Assembly: GCA_024867545.1 (NCBI GenBank)
Contig: JANFNE010000009.1
Coordinates: 1,256,292-1,320,291 of the forward strand
From: Phytopythium helicoides
Taxonomy: Eukaryota; Oomycota; Peronosporomycetes; Pythiales; Pythiaceae
Length of the DNA: 64,000 nt
Reading direction: 5' to 3'
The position numbers were made by a program, and so were the translations under genes. This document shows positions 1 through 10,382 of this stretch, one piece after another. The stretch's first letter is position 1; each line of letters opens with the position of its first letter. The notes under the pieces are model-generated. The model did not search any database. It worked only from the letters and a program-made list of their open reading frames with translations, and was not told where the DNA came from.

Positions 1-783
1 AGCCGGAAGAATCGCACGAGGTTGGCTCCGACAACACACACAAGACCCGGGTCCACGTTGCTGAAAGAGCACCCGGACACCACTGGTGCGGACAAGGATG
101 CTGGTGCCGAGGAATTACCCGCGTTCATATCCGCCGTGGACGCGTTGAAATGGTGAGAGGACATGGAACTGGCTAGCGCGCTTGGCCCCATGGTCGGCGC
201 GGAGGGAAGCACAATCGGCGCGCGTATACTAGCAACAGGCTTGCCCTTGGCCCAGTTCCAGCATGTGAGCACCCAGTCTGGTGCACCTCCTTGGGCAAGC
301 AGCAATTGGCCGTCGGCACTGAACTCGAGCCAGACGCACGCAGGAGCCGACCTCCCCGAGAGTGGAGCCCCCGTTGCTCCTGTTGCTGGATCCGAGGAAG
401 ACGTCGATCCCGATCCGGCCAACACCTTTCGTTTCTTGAGAGTCTTGAGGTCAAAGACGCTGATAAGCCCGCGGTCGCCACGCTCGGCGATGGCGAGGAA
501 TCTGCGGCTAGGCGCGAGCGCGAGCGCCGTGATGCCAGTCGTACCCTCGGTGCCTGTGACGAACTTCTGGCGCTTCTCATCCACATTGTACACGACGACC
601 GTGTGGCCCGCGGGGTATGCGATCGTCTGGTCGTCCACATAGGCTGCGGCAGCGCCGACATCCGCTTTGATACCGAAGATCTGACTGTGGAACGAGATCG
701 AGAGACTGGGTTAGTGCGACATCGGAGTCACAGACGGCGGGAGCAAGGAGAGCGTACCGGTGTATGAGGTTGACGGTGGTCAT
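1..783 (-). CDS. CFAP57: CFAP57 (WDR65), N-terminal part, cut by window edge
   Basis: Cilia- and flagella-associated WD-repeat protein; in other eukaryotes it sits in the axoneme and helps assemble inner dynein arms. Two exons are visible: 783-758 and 684 to beyond position 1, with a 73-nt GT..AG intron (757-685). The spliced start reads MTTVNLIHRQIFGIKADV and is followed by DQTIAYPAGHTVVVYN, a KFVTGTEG segment and LALAPSRRFLAIAE. These match the CFAP57 N-terminus (FGLRS.., YPAGH.., QKFI.GTE.., LA.SP..R.LAI.E) in order and spacing. About 236 residues are present out of a family length near 1,200; the rest lies left of the window. The start was chosen because the short first exon joins in frame to the conserved IFG motif. 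Identification is from remembered family motifs and is quite secure; presence implies a ciliated (zoosporic) life stage. Confidence 0.85.
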
Positions 784-1180
784 GGCGCTCAACGCAGAGC
801 TACGAGAGCGGCAGCAACCACGGCCGCCAAGTGGTCGACGGCGCCTTTCCGATTCACTTCAACATGGTGGTTTCCCCTTGTGAAAATAGGGCGGGTGGGC
901 GCAGTATTGGAGGTGGCTTTTTTCAAACGAAAGTAAATTGCAGAAACGGCACTGGTCCCAGCGTTTTTTACGGCTCAACTCTCTCGTATTAAGTTTATCT
1001 GTATACATTACGGATCCTTTATTTGTCTCGTTTTCATACTATAAACAAGTAATAGAGGATTTAATCGCATCGGGCACCTATCGAAAGTACACCTAAGCGA
1101 GGATTTCACGACGGAAATATTCTTCCTTTCTGGCCCCCCTCGGCCCCCCAAATTGCGAAAAGCATTCTCCCCAGCCACAC
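784..1180. other. Divergent intergenic region between CFAP57 and the SWIM gene
   Basis: No gene is seen here. This 397-bp gap carries the promoters of two divergent genes. Just before the plus-strand ATG, AGCATTCTCC at 1161-1170 resembles the oomycete initiator element (YCAYTYY-like), about 10-20 nt upstream of the start codon. No clear TATA box was found. Confidence 0.4.
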
Positions 1181-3600
1181 ATGGCGCGCACCAAGCTTCC
1201 CGCCGTCGCAGGCGACGCCGCCGACGTTACGGCCGCCAGCGAGGGCCACGGCGTGAGCCAGAGCCACGAGCATGAGCTCCAGCACAAGCACAGGGAGGCG
1301 GCGGAGGGCGAGGCGCAGCAGGACGGCGACAGCAAGGCGCAGCACGTGATGGCGCGGCGCGCGCTGGCCGCGGCCATGCCGAGCATCGTCGCGCCCGCGG
1401 GCTCGCCTGGTGCCGCGCCGCCGCTCGCGCCGTTTCACGAGAGCTACCGCGACATGGACGAGCTGCGGCGCGCGCTCAAGGTGCTCTCAGTGCAGCTCAA
1501 TGCGCCGTACTACATGCAGCACAGCAGTCCTCAGCGCGTGGAGGCGCGCTGCCCCACGTGGCGCCACCGCAAGGCCGCGACGGCCGACGGCGTCAAGAAG
1601 CAGGCCAACGCACCCGCGGTCTGCGGCTTCGTCGTCTCGGCCAACCGCCACGCCAATGGCCGCGTGTATGTGACGCGCGCAGTAGTCGAGCACTCACCAG
1701 GGTGTCCGGCCATCGCCGCGCTTCACGGCGAACATACCATCTCAGCCGCCGCGCTGCTCGAGACCGCGCGGCCCATCATGGATGCCTTGCTCTCGAGCCA
1801 CTCTGGTGCTGAAGAGCACACCAAGCTGCTCGAAGCGCTTGGAATTGATAGCGCTACTCTCGCGGCGCAGGGCCAGAACGCCGTGAGACCCAAGGATATG
1901 GCCAAGTTGATGAAGGAGAAGTTCGGTGTGTCAACGAGCTACATGGCTGCGTGGCGTGCACTCAGTGCGCTTCGCCAGCAGCGTCGCAACGAGGACAGCA
2001 TGTCGTACCAGAAGATTCGCGGCTATCTTGAGAACTTCGCGGCTAGCAATCCGGGTTCGGTCACAGCGTTCGAGCACTTGCCAAACTCAACAACGTTTGC
2101 GCGCGCATTCTTGGCGCCTGGCGCACTTGCTCCGGATGCGTTGCGATACTGCCGATCCACTGTGCTCCTTAGTGTTCTGCTCGTCACGTCGGCGTTTGGT
2201 GGCGTCGTGCTGACAGCGACGGCTCAGGATGCCATGGGCGATCATGTTCCGCTCGCTATCGCACTCGCTCCGGCAGAATCCGAGGCTGAGTGGCGCTGGT
2301 TCCTGGACCAGCTCCGACGTGCGTTCCCAGATCTTGAGGGCCTTGTTACTTCGTTGGTGCACAACCGCGGCAACGACCTGAAGAATGCTGCCAGCACTGT
2401 GTTTCCTCACTGCGATCAGTCAGACAGGGTCGAAGCGTTTCTCAAGAGCCCAGCTGTTGGGGCTGCCACTACCGCTAATGCCAACGGTCTCAGCCCCATG
2501 AATGCAACTGATGGAGACAGTGTCGTTGCAGCCACGGCGACAGCAATGGCTGCGACGTCTTTGCAGTGGATTGAGGTGTTGTGCAGCAAGGCACCACTCA
2601 TGATCCTCGTCGGCTGGGTATCAAAGGTCGCCAGCACTCTATTCCAACGCTTCGAGAAGTATGCTCATGTGAACTCGGAGTACCCTGCAGCGTTTCACGC
2701 ACTTGCATCCCAGTACGAGAGTGCAGCGGGCCACTTCGACGTGCTTCGTGTCTCCGAGAGTGGCTTCGAGGTGGTTGACAAGCGCTCGGGCCGTCAGCGA
2801 GTTGTTGACTTTGCCAAGCAGACCTGCACTTGTGGAGAGTACGACGCTACAAAATTCCCGTGCCTGCACGTTTTCTTGGCGGTGTCGTTTGCCGGCATGC
2901 TCCGTGCCGATGTCATCCCGCGGATCTTCCTCATGACGTCGCTCAAGTCGCTTTATGGCGGACGTGTTACTCCCATTGACGTGGATAATGTTCCGGCCGA
3001 TGGCGTGACTGCACCTTTGCCAGCACCCAAAACCCGTGGTCGACCACGCAAGATCCAGCAAATCTCGCAATTTGGTGATGCCAAGCAGGAGAAGCTTTCG
3101 TGTAGCGTCTGCGGTGTCAAGGGCCACAACAAGCGAACGTGCAAGCGTGCAGCCGAAGAGACCGTTTCCAGTGCTGGAACGGCGTTGGCAACCTCAATCG
3201 CCTTGTCTTCTGCATCGAATGTGTCCGCTTCAGCATCCTTGGAGCGAGTGATGGCTGCCGGGTTGGAGCACATGGCTTCTGTCGACGATGACGACGGAGC
3301 GGGATTCCTGAATGGCGCATGTACGTATCTGGTGTTGATGCAATGCAGATCTGCTGGAGTGACTGACGTGTGTGGTATCCTGCAGATGGCGACGAACTGC
3401 CGTTCGACCACGCCGCACTCGGTGCACACGCTGTTGCCGCGAATGCGGCGAGCAACGACCCATCAGTTCCTTCGTCTCCGTCTCAGGCGGCAGAGTCCAT
3501 TGCGGACGGCAAGCGGCGGCGTCTAAACCCACCAGGCGCGGAAGACATCCATAACGACAAGAAAGGCGAAGATGGCAGCGGTGGCTCCGCTGTTGTGTGA
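1181..3600 (+). CDS. MULE-transposase-derived SWIM zinc-finger protein
   Basis: Two exons, 1181-3320 and 3386-3600 (65-nt intron, GTACGT..CTGCAG), give 784 residues. Without splicing the frame would run into a non-conserved tail; splicing adds a Lys/Arg/Ser-rich C-terminus. Domains in order: an N-terminal low-complexity His/Glu segment; a MuDR/FAR1-like DNA-binding region (about aa 90-190, with spaced Cys/His around CPTWRHR..CGFVVSANRH..HSPGC); a decayed MULE-transposase-like middle; a SWIM zinc finger CTCGEYDATKFPCLH (CxCx9CxH, about aa 548-562); an AT-hook-like RGRPRK (about aa 618); and a CCHC zinc knuckle CSVCGVKGHNKRTC (about aa 641-654). The order DNA-binding, transposase, SWIM, AT-hook, knuckle is that of MULE transposases and their FAR1/FHY3-type domesticated descendants. 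I cannot see terminal inverted repeats, and the ORF is intact, so domestication is plausible but unproven. Confidence 0.75.
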
Positions 3601-3773
3601 ATGGATGGCAGAGTAGTGCAGCGATGGATGATGTGAATGGCCGGGGTACCCGGCATTGGCGCTGTGGTAGATGGCCACAAAAACCTCCACTTCTACATTC
3701 ACCTTTCTCATCACAACGATCGACATAAACTCCCACTCAACCGGAAAACGTGGAAAAGGAGACGTGAAACTAA

Positions 3774-5890
3774 ATAAACCTGTCGTTACGGTACTGCCCA
3801 ATTGACAAGCTGGCAGCGCAGTTCATCAGCTTCAAGCGGGTTGCGCGATGCTCCCCCAGCGATGACAACAGCACTGCATGGACACTTCGTATTGCTTGTT
3901 GGAGATGCCATAGGAAGGATCTCCAGAGCTCCATCATGAGCCACGGCAAGCTAGTAAAGCGGCCTTTGCAGCTCTGCCTGCATACACGTAAACGAGGGCT
4001 ATGCAGATCCACAACGAGTAGAGCTGCTTCCACAAGTCGACGAGGTCGGTACAAGACAACACGTGCAGCTGGTCCGACATCAGGCGATGCTAGATCTAAC
4101 AGGAAGAAGCGCAGTGCAGAACCACGCAAGAGTCAGTCAAAGAGGCGACGAGCCGAAGTCGAAGCTCGTGACGCAGCTAACACCAAGTCCTCGCTTGTGT
4201 GCGTCAAGACGTCGCTCAAGGCGTTTTGCAAGAGCGATGAAGCCATGACTTTGCCGTGGGAGTCCGTGCTGGCGGATATGGACCAGGCCGTGCTGGAGGC
4301 TTACGTCCTCGCCAACATCCACGCCGTACGGATGTGTCAGCTGGGCGATGCAGTGGAGCCACTCAACCAGGTCTTCTTCTACAGATGCCTATCGTGTGTT
4401 TGCAACGCCAACTCCACACTCGGGTCTCCTGCATTCCAGCAATCAGTCACGCTGTACAACACTTGGCGAGGTGAAGACGCTCGACGTGCAAGCAACCGGC
4501 AGATTACCGCTGGGTGGCAGCAGAACGAGCCCAAATGATGGCCACTAACACCAAGAACGCGATCGTACGCAACTTCTACCGTCGCTTTCACCGTCACATC
4601 AAGCGGGTCTATGACATGAATGGTGCTGAGGCCTAGGTCATGATCTAGAGCATCCTGGACCCTGTCTACAACGGCAACGATACCGAGGTGCAGGCTTGGC
4701 GAGAGCAGATCCCGCGCAACGAGAGCGGCTACTTGTCCGACGAGGCTAACAGATTGCTTCCTCTCACCTACATGATTCTGACCGACATTGAAGAGAGGAA
4801 TCGCCGGTTTCAGCATCGACAGGACATCCCAGAGGTCTGCACGTTCAGTCTCCTGCCGACAAAGAATGGGTTCAAGTGCTCGCACTTCAAGATGTGCAAG
4901 ACGGCGCTCCACAGCCAACTTCTACGTGCTGGTGTTCGCGTGCCTCCTCTTGGTGACGATTGGAATGCTGTCGCAGACGATTGGTGGCACAGTCTCTTCA
5001 ATATCGAGAAGTTTGAAACAGCCAACAAGAAGTTCGCAGGAGAGATCGTGACGGACGGAAAGGCTGTCAGCATTGTCATGCGGAAAACCCATCCGGCGAC
5101 AGACTGCCCACGTAGGGAAGAAGATTATGATGTCATGTGGGGCCTAGATCCTGGCAGACGAGATCTGTTTGTAGCAACCAACCAGGACGGCGAGACTATC
5201 CACTGCTCTTCTCGTGAGTTCTACAAGGATGCTCGCTACCACAAGAGCAACCAGAAAATAGCTTGCTGGAAGGAGCGGCGTCCCGACATTTTGGCGTCCG
5301 AGCGTCAGATGCCGTCGAAGAAGACCGCGTCGCTCGAGCTGCTGGAAACGTACACACGATACGTTATTCCACATATGGAAAACCTGCTAGGATTTTCACG
5401 GGCGAAGGGATTCCGCAACCTGCGTTTTGGTCGGTACATCTTTGCGCAGAAGAAGCTACATGAACTATGCCGGAGACTGACCCAGCAAGCAGGCAGGCGA
5501 ACGGTGGTTGGATTTGGAGATTGGAGCAATACCGATTACTCTGGACTCATCAAGAAGTGCCCCGCGGGGCCGGTCAAGAGACTCGAGCACACATTGAGAA
5601 ACTACTGTCGTGTACAACCAATTGATGAGTTTCGCACCAGCAAGCTTCACCCACGTTGCCACCGGCGGCTAGAATACCAGTACAGTCTCCGCCTCTGCAA
5701 GGTCAAGAACAGCACGGACAAGGAATGGCGGATGTGCAAGGTTTATAGTGTGCTCCATTGCCGATCCAATGGCTGTTTTGGTACTACTGTGAATCGCGAC
5801 GTCAACGACTCGAAGAACATGCTGATGCTTCTCTTCTACATGCTCCATGGTCAACCAAGACCTAACGTTTTTTGCCGAGCGCCAACTTAA
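3774..5890 (+). pseudogene. Fanzor (eukaryotic TnpB-like RNA-guided nuclease), broken
   Basis: Fanzor proteins are TnpB relatives in eukaryotic transposons that cut DNA under guidance of an element-encoded RNA. The frame opens at 3774 without an ATG (first Met 3936) and runs to a TGA at 4536-4538. Homology then continues one frame over, to 5890, with TAG stops at 4634-4636 and 4646-4648. Total damage is therefore one frameshift near 4536 plus two nonsense codons. Visible motifs: a Cys/His cluster ACWRCHRKD upstream of the first Met; basic nuclear-localisation-like RKKR..SKRRR; RuvC-I GLDPGRRDLF (Asp codon 5147-5149); VVGFGDWS; the TSK zinc-ribbon region TSKLHPRC..CRSNGC, with His in place of the usual first Cys; RuvC-III NRDVNDSKN (Asp codon 5798-5800); and the family-typical C-terminus PRPNVFCRA. 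No bases are obviously missing from the nuclease half. Confidence 0.85.
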
Positions 5891-5974
5891 CACATCAGGG
5901 GCCACAAAGTGTCTGCAGGTGCGCTCAGCGTTGCCCGCAGATAGCACTTTTTACTCCGGCATTGTTGCATTTTC

Positions 5975-5993
5975 ACTGGGTTCCATTCCCAGT
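5975..5993 (+). repeat. Perfect 6-bp hairpin downstream of the Fanzor frame
   Basis: ACTGGG (5975-5980) and CCCAGT (5988-5993) pair around the 7-nt loop TTCCATT. It lies in the 3' non-coding part of the element, where Fanzor guide RNAs normally map. A role in RNA folding is inference only. Confidence 0.4.
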
Positions 5994-6119
5994 CATCGTC
6001 TTTATCGTAGGATGCCGGGTTTACCACGGCCATACCCGCGAGCCGAAGGCGAGTACTAGCAACGTTTAGGGTTTCATAGCAAAAATGTGGATTACATAGC
6101 TGTTGTAGTTGTGATGCAC

Positions 6120-7877
6120 TTACGCGTGAGCAAGCTGCTTGCTGGCGCCAGGACGCACACGCCGCCAAATCTCCTCGCGCAGCAGTGCCATCTCCTTGCC
6201 TGCGCCAGTCAACGCCCCAGAGTTCTCCTGTGCTCGGCGGATCAGGTACGGCAGCACCTCGTGAATCGGGCCGTACGGCACATACTTGAACACCTTGAAT
6301 TGCTCGGCACCCAGCGTGTACGACACATGGTCGCACATGCCCAGCAGCTGGCCGAAGTACACACCTCCTGTCACGCGCTCGATACCAAGCGCGTGCATCT
6401 TCTCGACCGTCTTCTCAACCGAGTTCTCGTTGTGGGACGCAACCATGAAACTCGCGAGGTTGTTGTTCTGCAACAGCTTCGAAACCTGCGCGTCGTAGTT
6501 GGCATGCGTGCTCTCGATCGACTCGTGGATCGGGTCTGGGTAGCCCATGTCGCGCGCACGCTTGCGCTCCTGCACCATGTAAGCTCCACGAACAAGCTTG
6601 CACGCGAAACGGAACTTCTCGCGGCGCGCACGCTCAAGGTCAATGTCAATGCGGTCCGACGACATCTTGAGGTAGCACTGGAACGTGTTGTAAATGACAT
6701 CCTTGCCGTCCTTGTTGTGCTGGCGCTGCAGGTTGAGCACCAGGTGGTCAATTGCCGGCTGCATGTAGGTCTGCTCGGCGTCCACCATGAGCTTGACGCC
6801 ACGAGTCGCGGCTTCGTTCGCGAGAGCCTCGAGCCGGTGGATCATGTTCAACAGCTGCTTCTTCTCAGACTCGTTGAGCGGCTCGGCATCGATGAACTGT
6901 GTGAGTGGGCCCATCGTCAGGTCCTTGGGATCCAGGAAACTCACCCAGTCAACGAAGTCGATGAAGCCGTCCTTGGACGCGTCCATGTCCTCAAACAGAG
7001 TACGAGCGTCCTCCTCGCTCACTTCCGCACCAGCGTTCTTGAGTCCCGCAAAGAGCGACGGGTAGTCGACAAGCGCGTCAATGTAGCGTGTCTTGGCGCG
7101 GGACAGGTTGGGCGAGTCAAGCGAGTGGAACAGCAGCTGTGCCTGCACGATGATAGACGACATGCGCATGAGCAGCTCTGGCTTGCCCAACGCCGTGCAC
7201 TTGATGGCAACAAAAGCCGGTTCGTCCGTCACAGGAGTGCCGCGTGCGTTCGCTGTGGCAGCAGCAGTAGTTGCTGCGTCGATAATAGCGTGGCGTGCAA
7301 TGGCCGCGTTGGCATCACAAGCGGCTTCGCCCTCGTACTCATACGTACGAGCCGACAGCAGGTTATGGTCGATGCCGTTGAGGTCGCGAGGCTCCTCTAC
7401 GTCCGCCTCGGCAGCGTAGTCGAGGATGCCGCCGATGCCAGCGTCTGCAAGTGCCTTGAGCACGGGCCGGATCTCGTTGACATCGGCGCCGGCACAGAAG
7501 TGTCCGAAGAAGGTCGCGCGCAGCATCGCGTCCGTCATCTTCGGGCCGACGACCGGCACGGCGTAGGCCGCGCGCAGCAGCGCGTCGCTGTGCTGCACGA
7601 GCCAGCGCTGCTGCGAGAGGAAGTAGACGGCGTAGGCGCGCACGAGCTCGGCCGTGGTCTTGGACTGGAAGATGCGCGCCGTGTCGGAGAAGTCGAGCAC
7701 GGTCGAGCGGCTGGGCGAAGCCGCCGGTTTCCCCGACGACGCCGTGCGGATGGCCTCGATGGACGGCGCGAGCGTCGACGCCGGGAACTTGCTGGTCTGC
7801 AGCGCGCGGCGCGCGGCGGCGGGGCGGGCGCGCGAGGACGCCGAGCGGACGGCGGCGCGGGCGACCGGGCGCAGCAT
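6120..7877 (-). CDS. PRODH: Mitochondrial proline dehydrogenase with EF-hand
   Basis: FAD enzyme that oxidises proline to pyrroline-5-carboxylate in mitochondria and feeds electrons to quinone. Single exon, 585 residues. The N-terminus is Arg/Ala/Ser-rich with no acidic residues for about 45 aa (MLRPVARAAVRSASSRARPAA), as in a mitochondrial presequence. The catalytic barrel shows KLMVDAEQTY (about aa 359), VIYNTFQCYLK, ACKLVRGAYMVQER, FMVASHNENS, GQLLGMCDHVS and a C-terminal YLIRRAQENSG, all hallmarks of PRODH. Between the two halves of the catalytic domain lies a perfect 12-residue EF-hand loop DASKDGFIDFVD (about aa 296-307), suggesting calcium control. Length is near the animal mitochondrial enzyme. 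Its 3' end abuts the Fanzor element (87 bp from the right repeat), so the insertion spared the gene. Confidence 0.96.
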   Translation of the reverse strand: MLRPVARAAVRSASSRARPAAARRALQTSKFPASTLAPSIEAIRTASSGKPAASPSRSTVLDFSDTARIFQSKTTAELVRAYAVYFLSQQRWLVQHSDALLRAAYAVPVVGPKMTDAMLRATFFGHFCAGADVNEIRPVLKALADAGIGGILDYAAEADVEEPRDLNGIDHNLLSARTYEYEGEAACDANAAIARHAIIDAATTAAATANARGTPVTDEPAFVAIKCTALGKPELLMRMSSIIVQAQLLFHSLDSPNLSRAKTRYIDALVDYPSLFAGLKNAGAEVSEEDARTLFEDMDASKDGFIDFVDWVSFLDPKDLTMGPLTQFIDAEPLNESEKKQLLNMIHRLEALANEAATRGVKLMVDAEQTYMQPAIDHLVLNLQRQHNKDGKDVIYNTFQCYLKMSSDRIDIDLERARREKFRFACKLVRGAYMVQERKRARDMGYPDPIHESIESTHANYDAQVSKLLQNNNLASFMVASHNENSVEKTVEKMHALGIERVTGGVYFGQLLGMCDHVSYTLGAEQFKVFKYVPYGPIHEVLPYLIRRAQENSGALTGAGKEMALLREEIWRRVRPGASKQLAHA

Positions 7878-8273
7878 TTTGGACTGGCGGGCTGAGCGAA
7901 CTGGCGGGCTTGGCGGACTGGCGCTGCTTGCTCGGAAGGCGGCCGATTGCGAAGTGAGCGCGAGAAGGAGAAAGCCGCAGTGGTGGGTATGGAGCGAGCT
8001 GACGCGATAAGAAGCTGATGCCGAATCGTACCCCCCGGGTACGTGATGACCCGCCGGCCGTCAACGAGCGCTCTGTTCGGCGCGATCTGCGACTTTCAAC
8101 TTCAACCAAGGCTCGGGAGCACCGGCTATGTGCTTGGTTGGGCGACATTTTTCCCGGACGCCAAGCGACGCGCTTGTGGCGCTTGGCGCGCCCATCCCCC
8201 TCGCTTTGCTGGCGACTGCCAAGTCCATGCTGCCGTTTGGGCTGCTCGCCCTTACGCCACGCCACGCCACTGG

Positions 8274-8882
8274 TCGTGCCGTGGTGGCCAGCGGTTGGTT
8301 CCCCTGCGCTTGCGCACCGGCGACAACAGCGCCAAGCTTGCGCTCGCTCCGAATCACTGGGCCGTCGCATCAAACGGATTGGACGGTCGGGAAGAGTGAC
8401 GGTCTACAAGGAAACGATCGGTTACATCGCCCGGGCTATGCACGTCCGTTCGTGCACCGTTCTGCAAGTTGAGCCTGCGCGAAAGTCGGATCGACTGGAG
8501 CTGGCGATGCGATGCATGCTGTGTGTGGCGAGAGCCTAGCTGGTCCTGCACTGAACAGCATCGGCTCAAGCAAGCAGTGATGGGCTTGGCGGGTTGGAAT
8601 GGGTAGGTAATTCGAATCTTCGTGCTTCGATGGCATACAGTTTTGAAGTCATTTCGAGACGCAAAGGTTACTGTAGATTTAACTCGACGCTGAGCACGAA
8701 CTCATGCCCTAGAGGAGAAAGCATCCCGCATAGTACAAACGTCACGCTGCCCTGCCTGTGCTGGCGACCAGTGGTTTCCCTCGCCACGCGGACCGGCGCT
8801 GCGCTGCGACCAGCTTGCGCTTGGCGTGAAATACTGGGGCCGTCGCATCATCGAGATTGGTCGGATGCACGGAGTGATGGTC
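8274..8882. repeat. Diverged direct repeat, copies 8274-8405 and 8757-8882
   Basis: Two segments of about 130 bp align in the same orientation at roughly 70 percent by eye. The best-matching block is CCAAGCTTGCGCTCG versus CCAGCTTGCGCTTGG. After it come TGGGCCGTCGCATCA versus GGGGCCGTCGCATCA, ATTGGACGGTCGG versus ATTGGTCGGATG, and GAGTGACGGTC versus GAGTGATGGTC. They are separated by about 350 bp. This looks like two old copies of a small dispersed repeat. Confidence 0.5.
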
Positions 8883-10228
8883 AATAGGGTACACGGACTG
8901 TAACCCAGGTAGAGAGGTGTCACGAAGGTGAACGACACCAAGAGAAGCATTCACAAATCAATCGATGTTTGGGTGCTTTTTCACCGATTGTAGTGGCTTC
9001 GCAAGCTCAAAGTGATCTAGACATTTCTCTCGAGCTCGATCGAATGGGATCAGCAAGGAACTCAAACCCAATGGCTTATCGTAGATTTAGAACCTCAGCT
9101 TTGCCCTCACGCTTGCTGTTGTTTCGATGGAAAAGCTCGTCGCATTGGAATTTAGTCCAAATTGTTTTGAGTTCCATTTGCATACACCTTCGGCATATCG
9201 CCTCAAATAATTTGAGGACTGTGGTGGGAATTACCATAAAGCGATCTGAACGCTGTCTCTTTCACTAACTCATAGCAACAGAACAAAGTCCGGTAAGGCA
9301 ACATGCCAAGAGTCGAGCGTTGCCAGACGATGCATTTGACTTGCTATACTCATTGGAATACCAGCGCAGAGTAGAATGAAGCACTGCATTCTAACAGAGG
9401 AGCAAGCAGAGTAAGCAAGATCGAGGTGGGTGGCGGAACTGTTGAGTTCAATTTTGATGCCACAAAGTAATCCAGTTAGACGAGAAGAGGGCGGGGGCAT
9501 TATCGCTGTTTGTTTTCATTCTTTAATCTCTGGTTCGCATTACTATGGTGACTGTGCTAGACTTCCTGGAGTTACGGAGTTTTTTGAGGCGGCAAGAAAA
9601 CATTTCGAGAGGGATTTCTGGGATACAGAGTAAGATCAAACTGATGTTGAGGAATTTTTCCTCAACCAAATGTCAACGAAAAGTAAATGACCTCGACTTG
9701 ATGTTGTCAGGAAATGTTCGTGATGGAGGCACTCTCATTGGACTCGGCCCTTGAGTCGACTCACTTGCCAACAAGTCAAACAAACAGTTTACCTCCCAGA
9801 ATCCACTTGTGCAATAGCTTCCCCCGAACAGCGCTTGAGGAAATCGTGGTGACCTGATGTTGATATTTATGGCTCAAAAGATAAACCACCGCAGGAAGCC
9901 TCCATTGAAAACACTCATGAGCAACTGGAATAGCTCTTGCAGTTGGTGCGTAAATTAACAAAGGGAGGCGGGGATCTGAATGGTTTCACAATTCGAAGAG
10001 CGATACAGATAGTTGTCGAGGCAGTAATCGTGGCTTTGCTCATGGTGAAGGGAGACAAGTGGCATGGGATTGCTTTTACGAGCTCCGTCGTTTACTCCTC
10101 GCTGTTATCATCGTCGTGCAGCCCATTTGAGAACTTCTTGCCTTGGCCGACGGATATGGTAGCAGTCAGTCACGATGGTGGAGAAGAATCTTTCCATTGG
10201 TCAATAAATCCTAAATGCGCCATTTTGT

Positions 10229-10242
10229 CCAATCATATAAAA
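10229..10242 (+). promoter_or_regulatory. CCAAT box and TATA box of the glycyl-tRNA synthetase gene
   Basis: CCAAT at 10229-10233 is followed directly by TATAAAA at 10236-10242, about 140 nt before the chosen start codon. If used, transcription would begin near 10265-10275, which excludes the upstream in-frame Met at 10215 from the transcript. Confidence 0.45.
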
Positions 10243-10382
10243 AAAGCTGCCGCCATCAAGAGAATTTCCGCGCACCACGAGTGGCTCCGCCATTCCGATC
10301 CAACGAAGGGGGCGGCAGATCCCTCTCGAGCCTCGGCGGGCATTCAACCCAGACAGACGCAGGGAGCAGTAACAGCAGCAGC

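Larger units (their letters stand above)
3637..6033 (+). mobile_element. Fanzor-bearing element bounded by an inverted repeat
   Basis: A 20-bp near-palindromic sequence at 3637-3656 recurs inverted at 6012-6033 (one mismatch and a 2-nt gap). The two copies lie 117 and 122 bp from the two ends of the Fanzor reading frame. The symmetry suggests they are the termini of the inserted element or structured end sequences. No target-site duplication could be recognised by eye. The 3' non-coding part (5891-6011) contains a small perfect hairpin and may be the remains of the guide-RNA region that Fanzor elements carry next to the protein end. Confidence 0.5.
7878..10382. other. 2.5-kb intergenic region, no convincing gene
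   Basis: I find no coding sequence. The PRODH promoter must lie at the left end and the GlyRS promoter at the right end. The middle (8270-8890) holds a diverged duplicated segment described separately. From about 8890 to 10200 the base composition becomes more A/T-rich than surrounding genes, and the open frames are short and lack conserved motifs. This may be decayed transposon sequence. Confidence 0.5.

Noticed and set aside
6087..7895. 602-codon open frame antisense to PRODH
   Set aside because: Same codon-bias artefact; PRODH on the minus strand has full family conservation.
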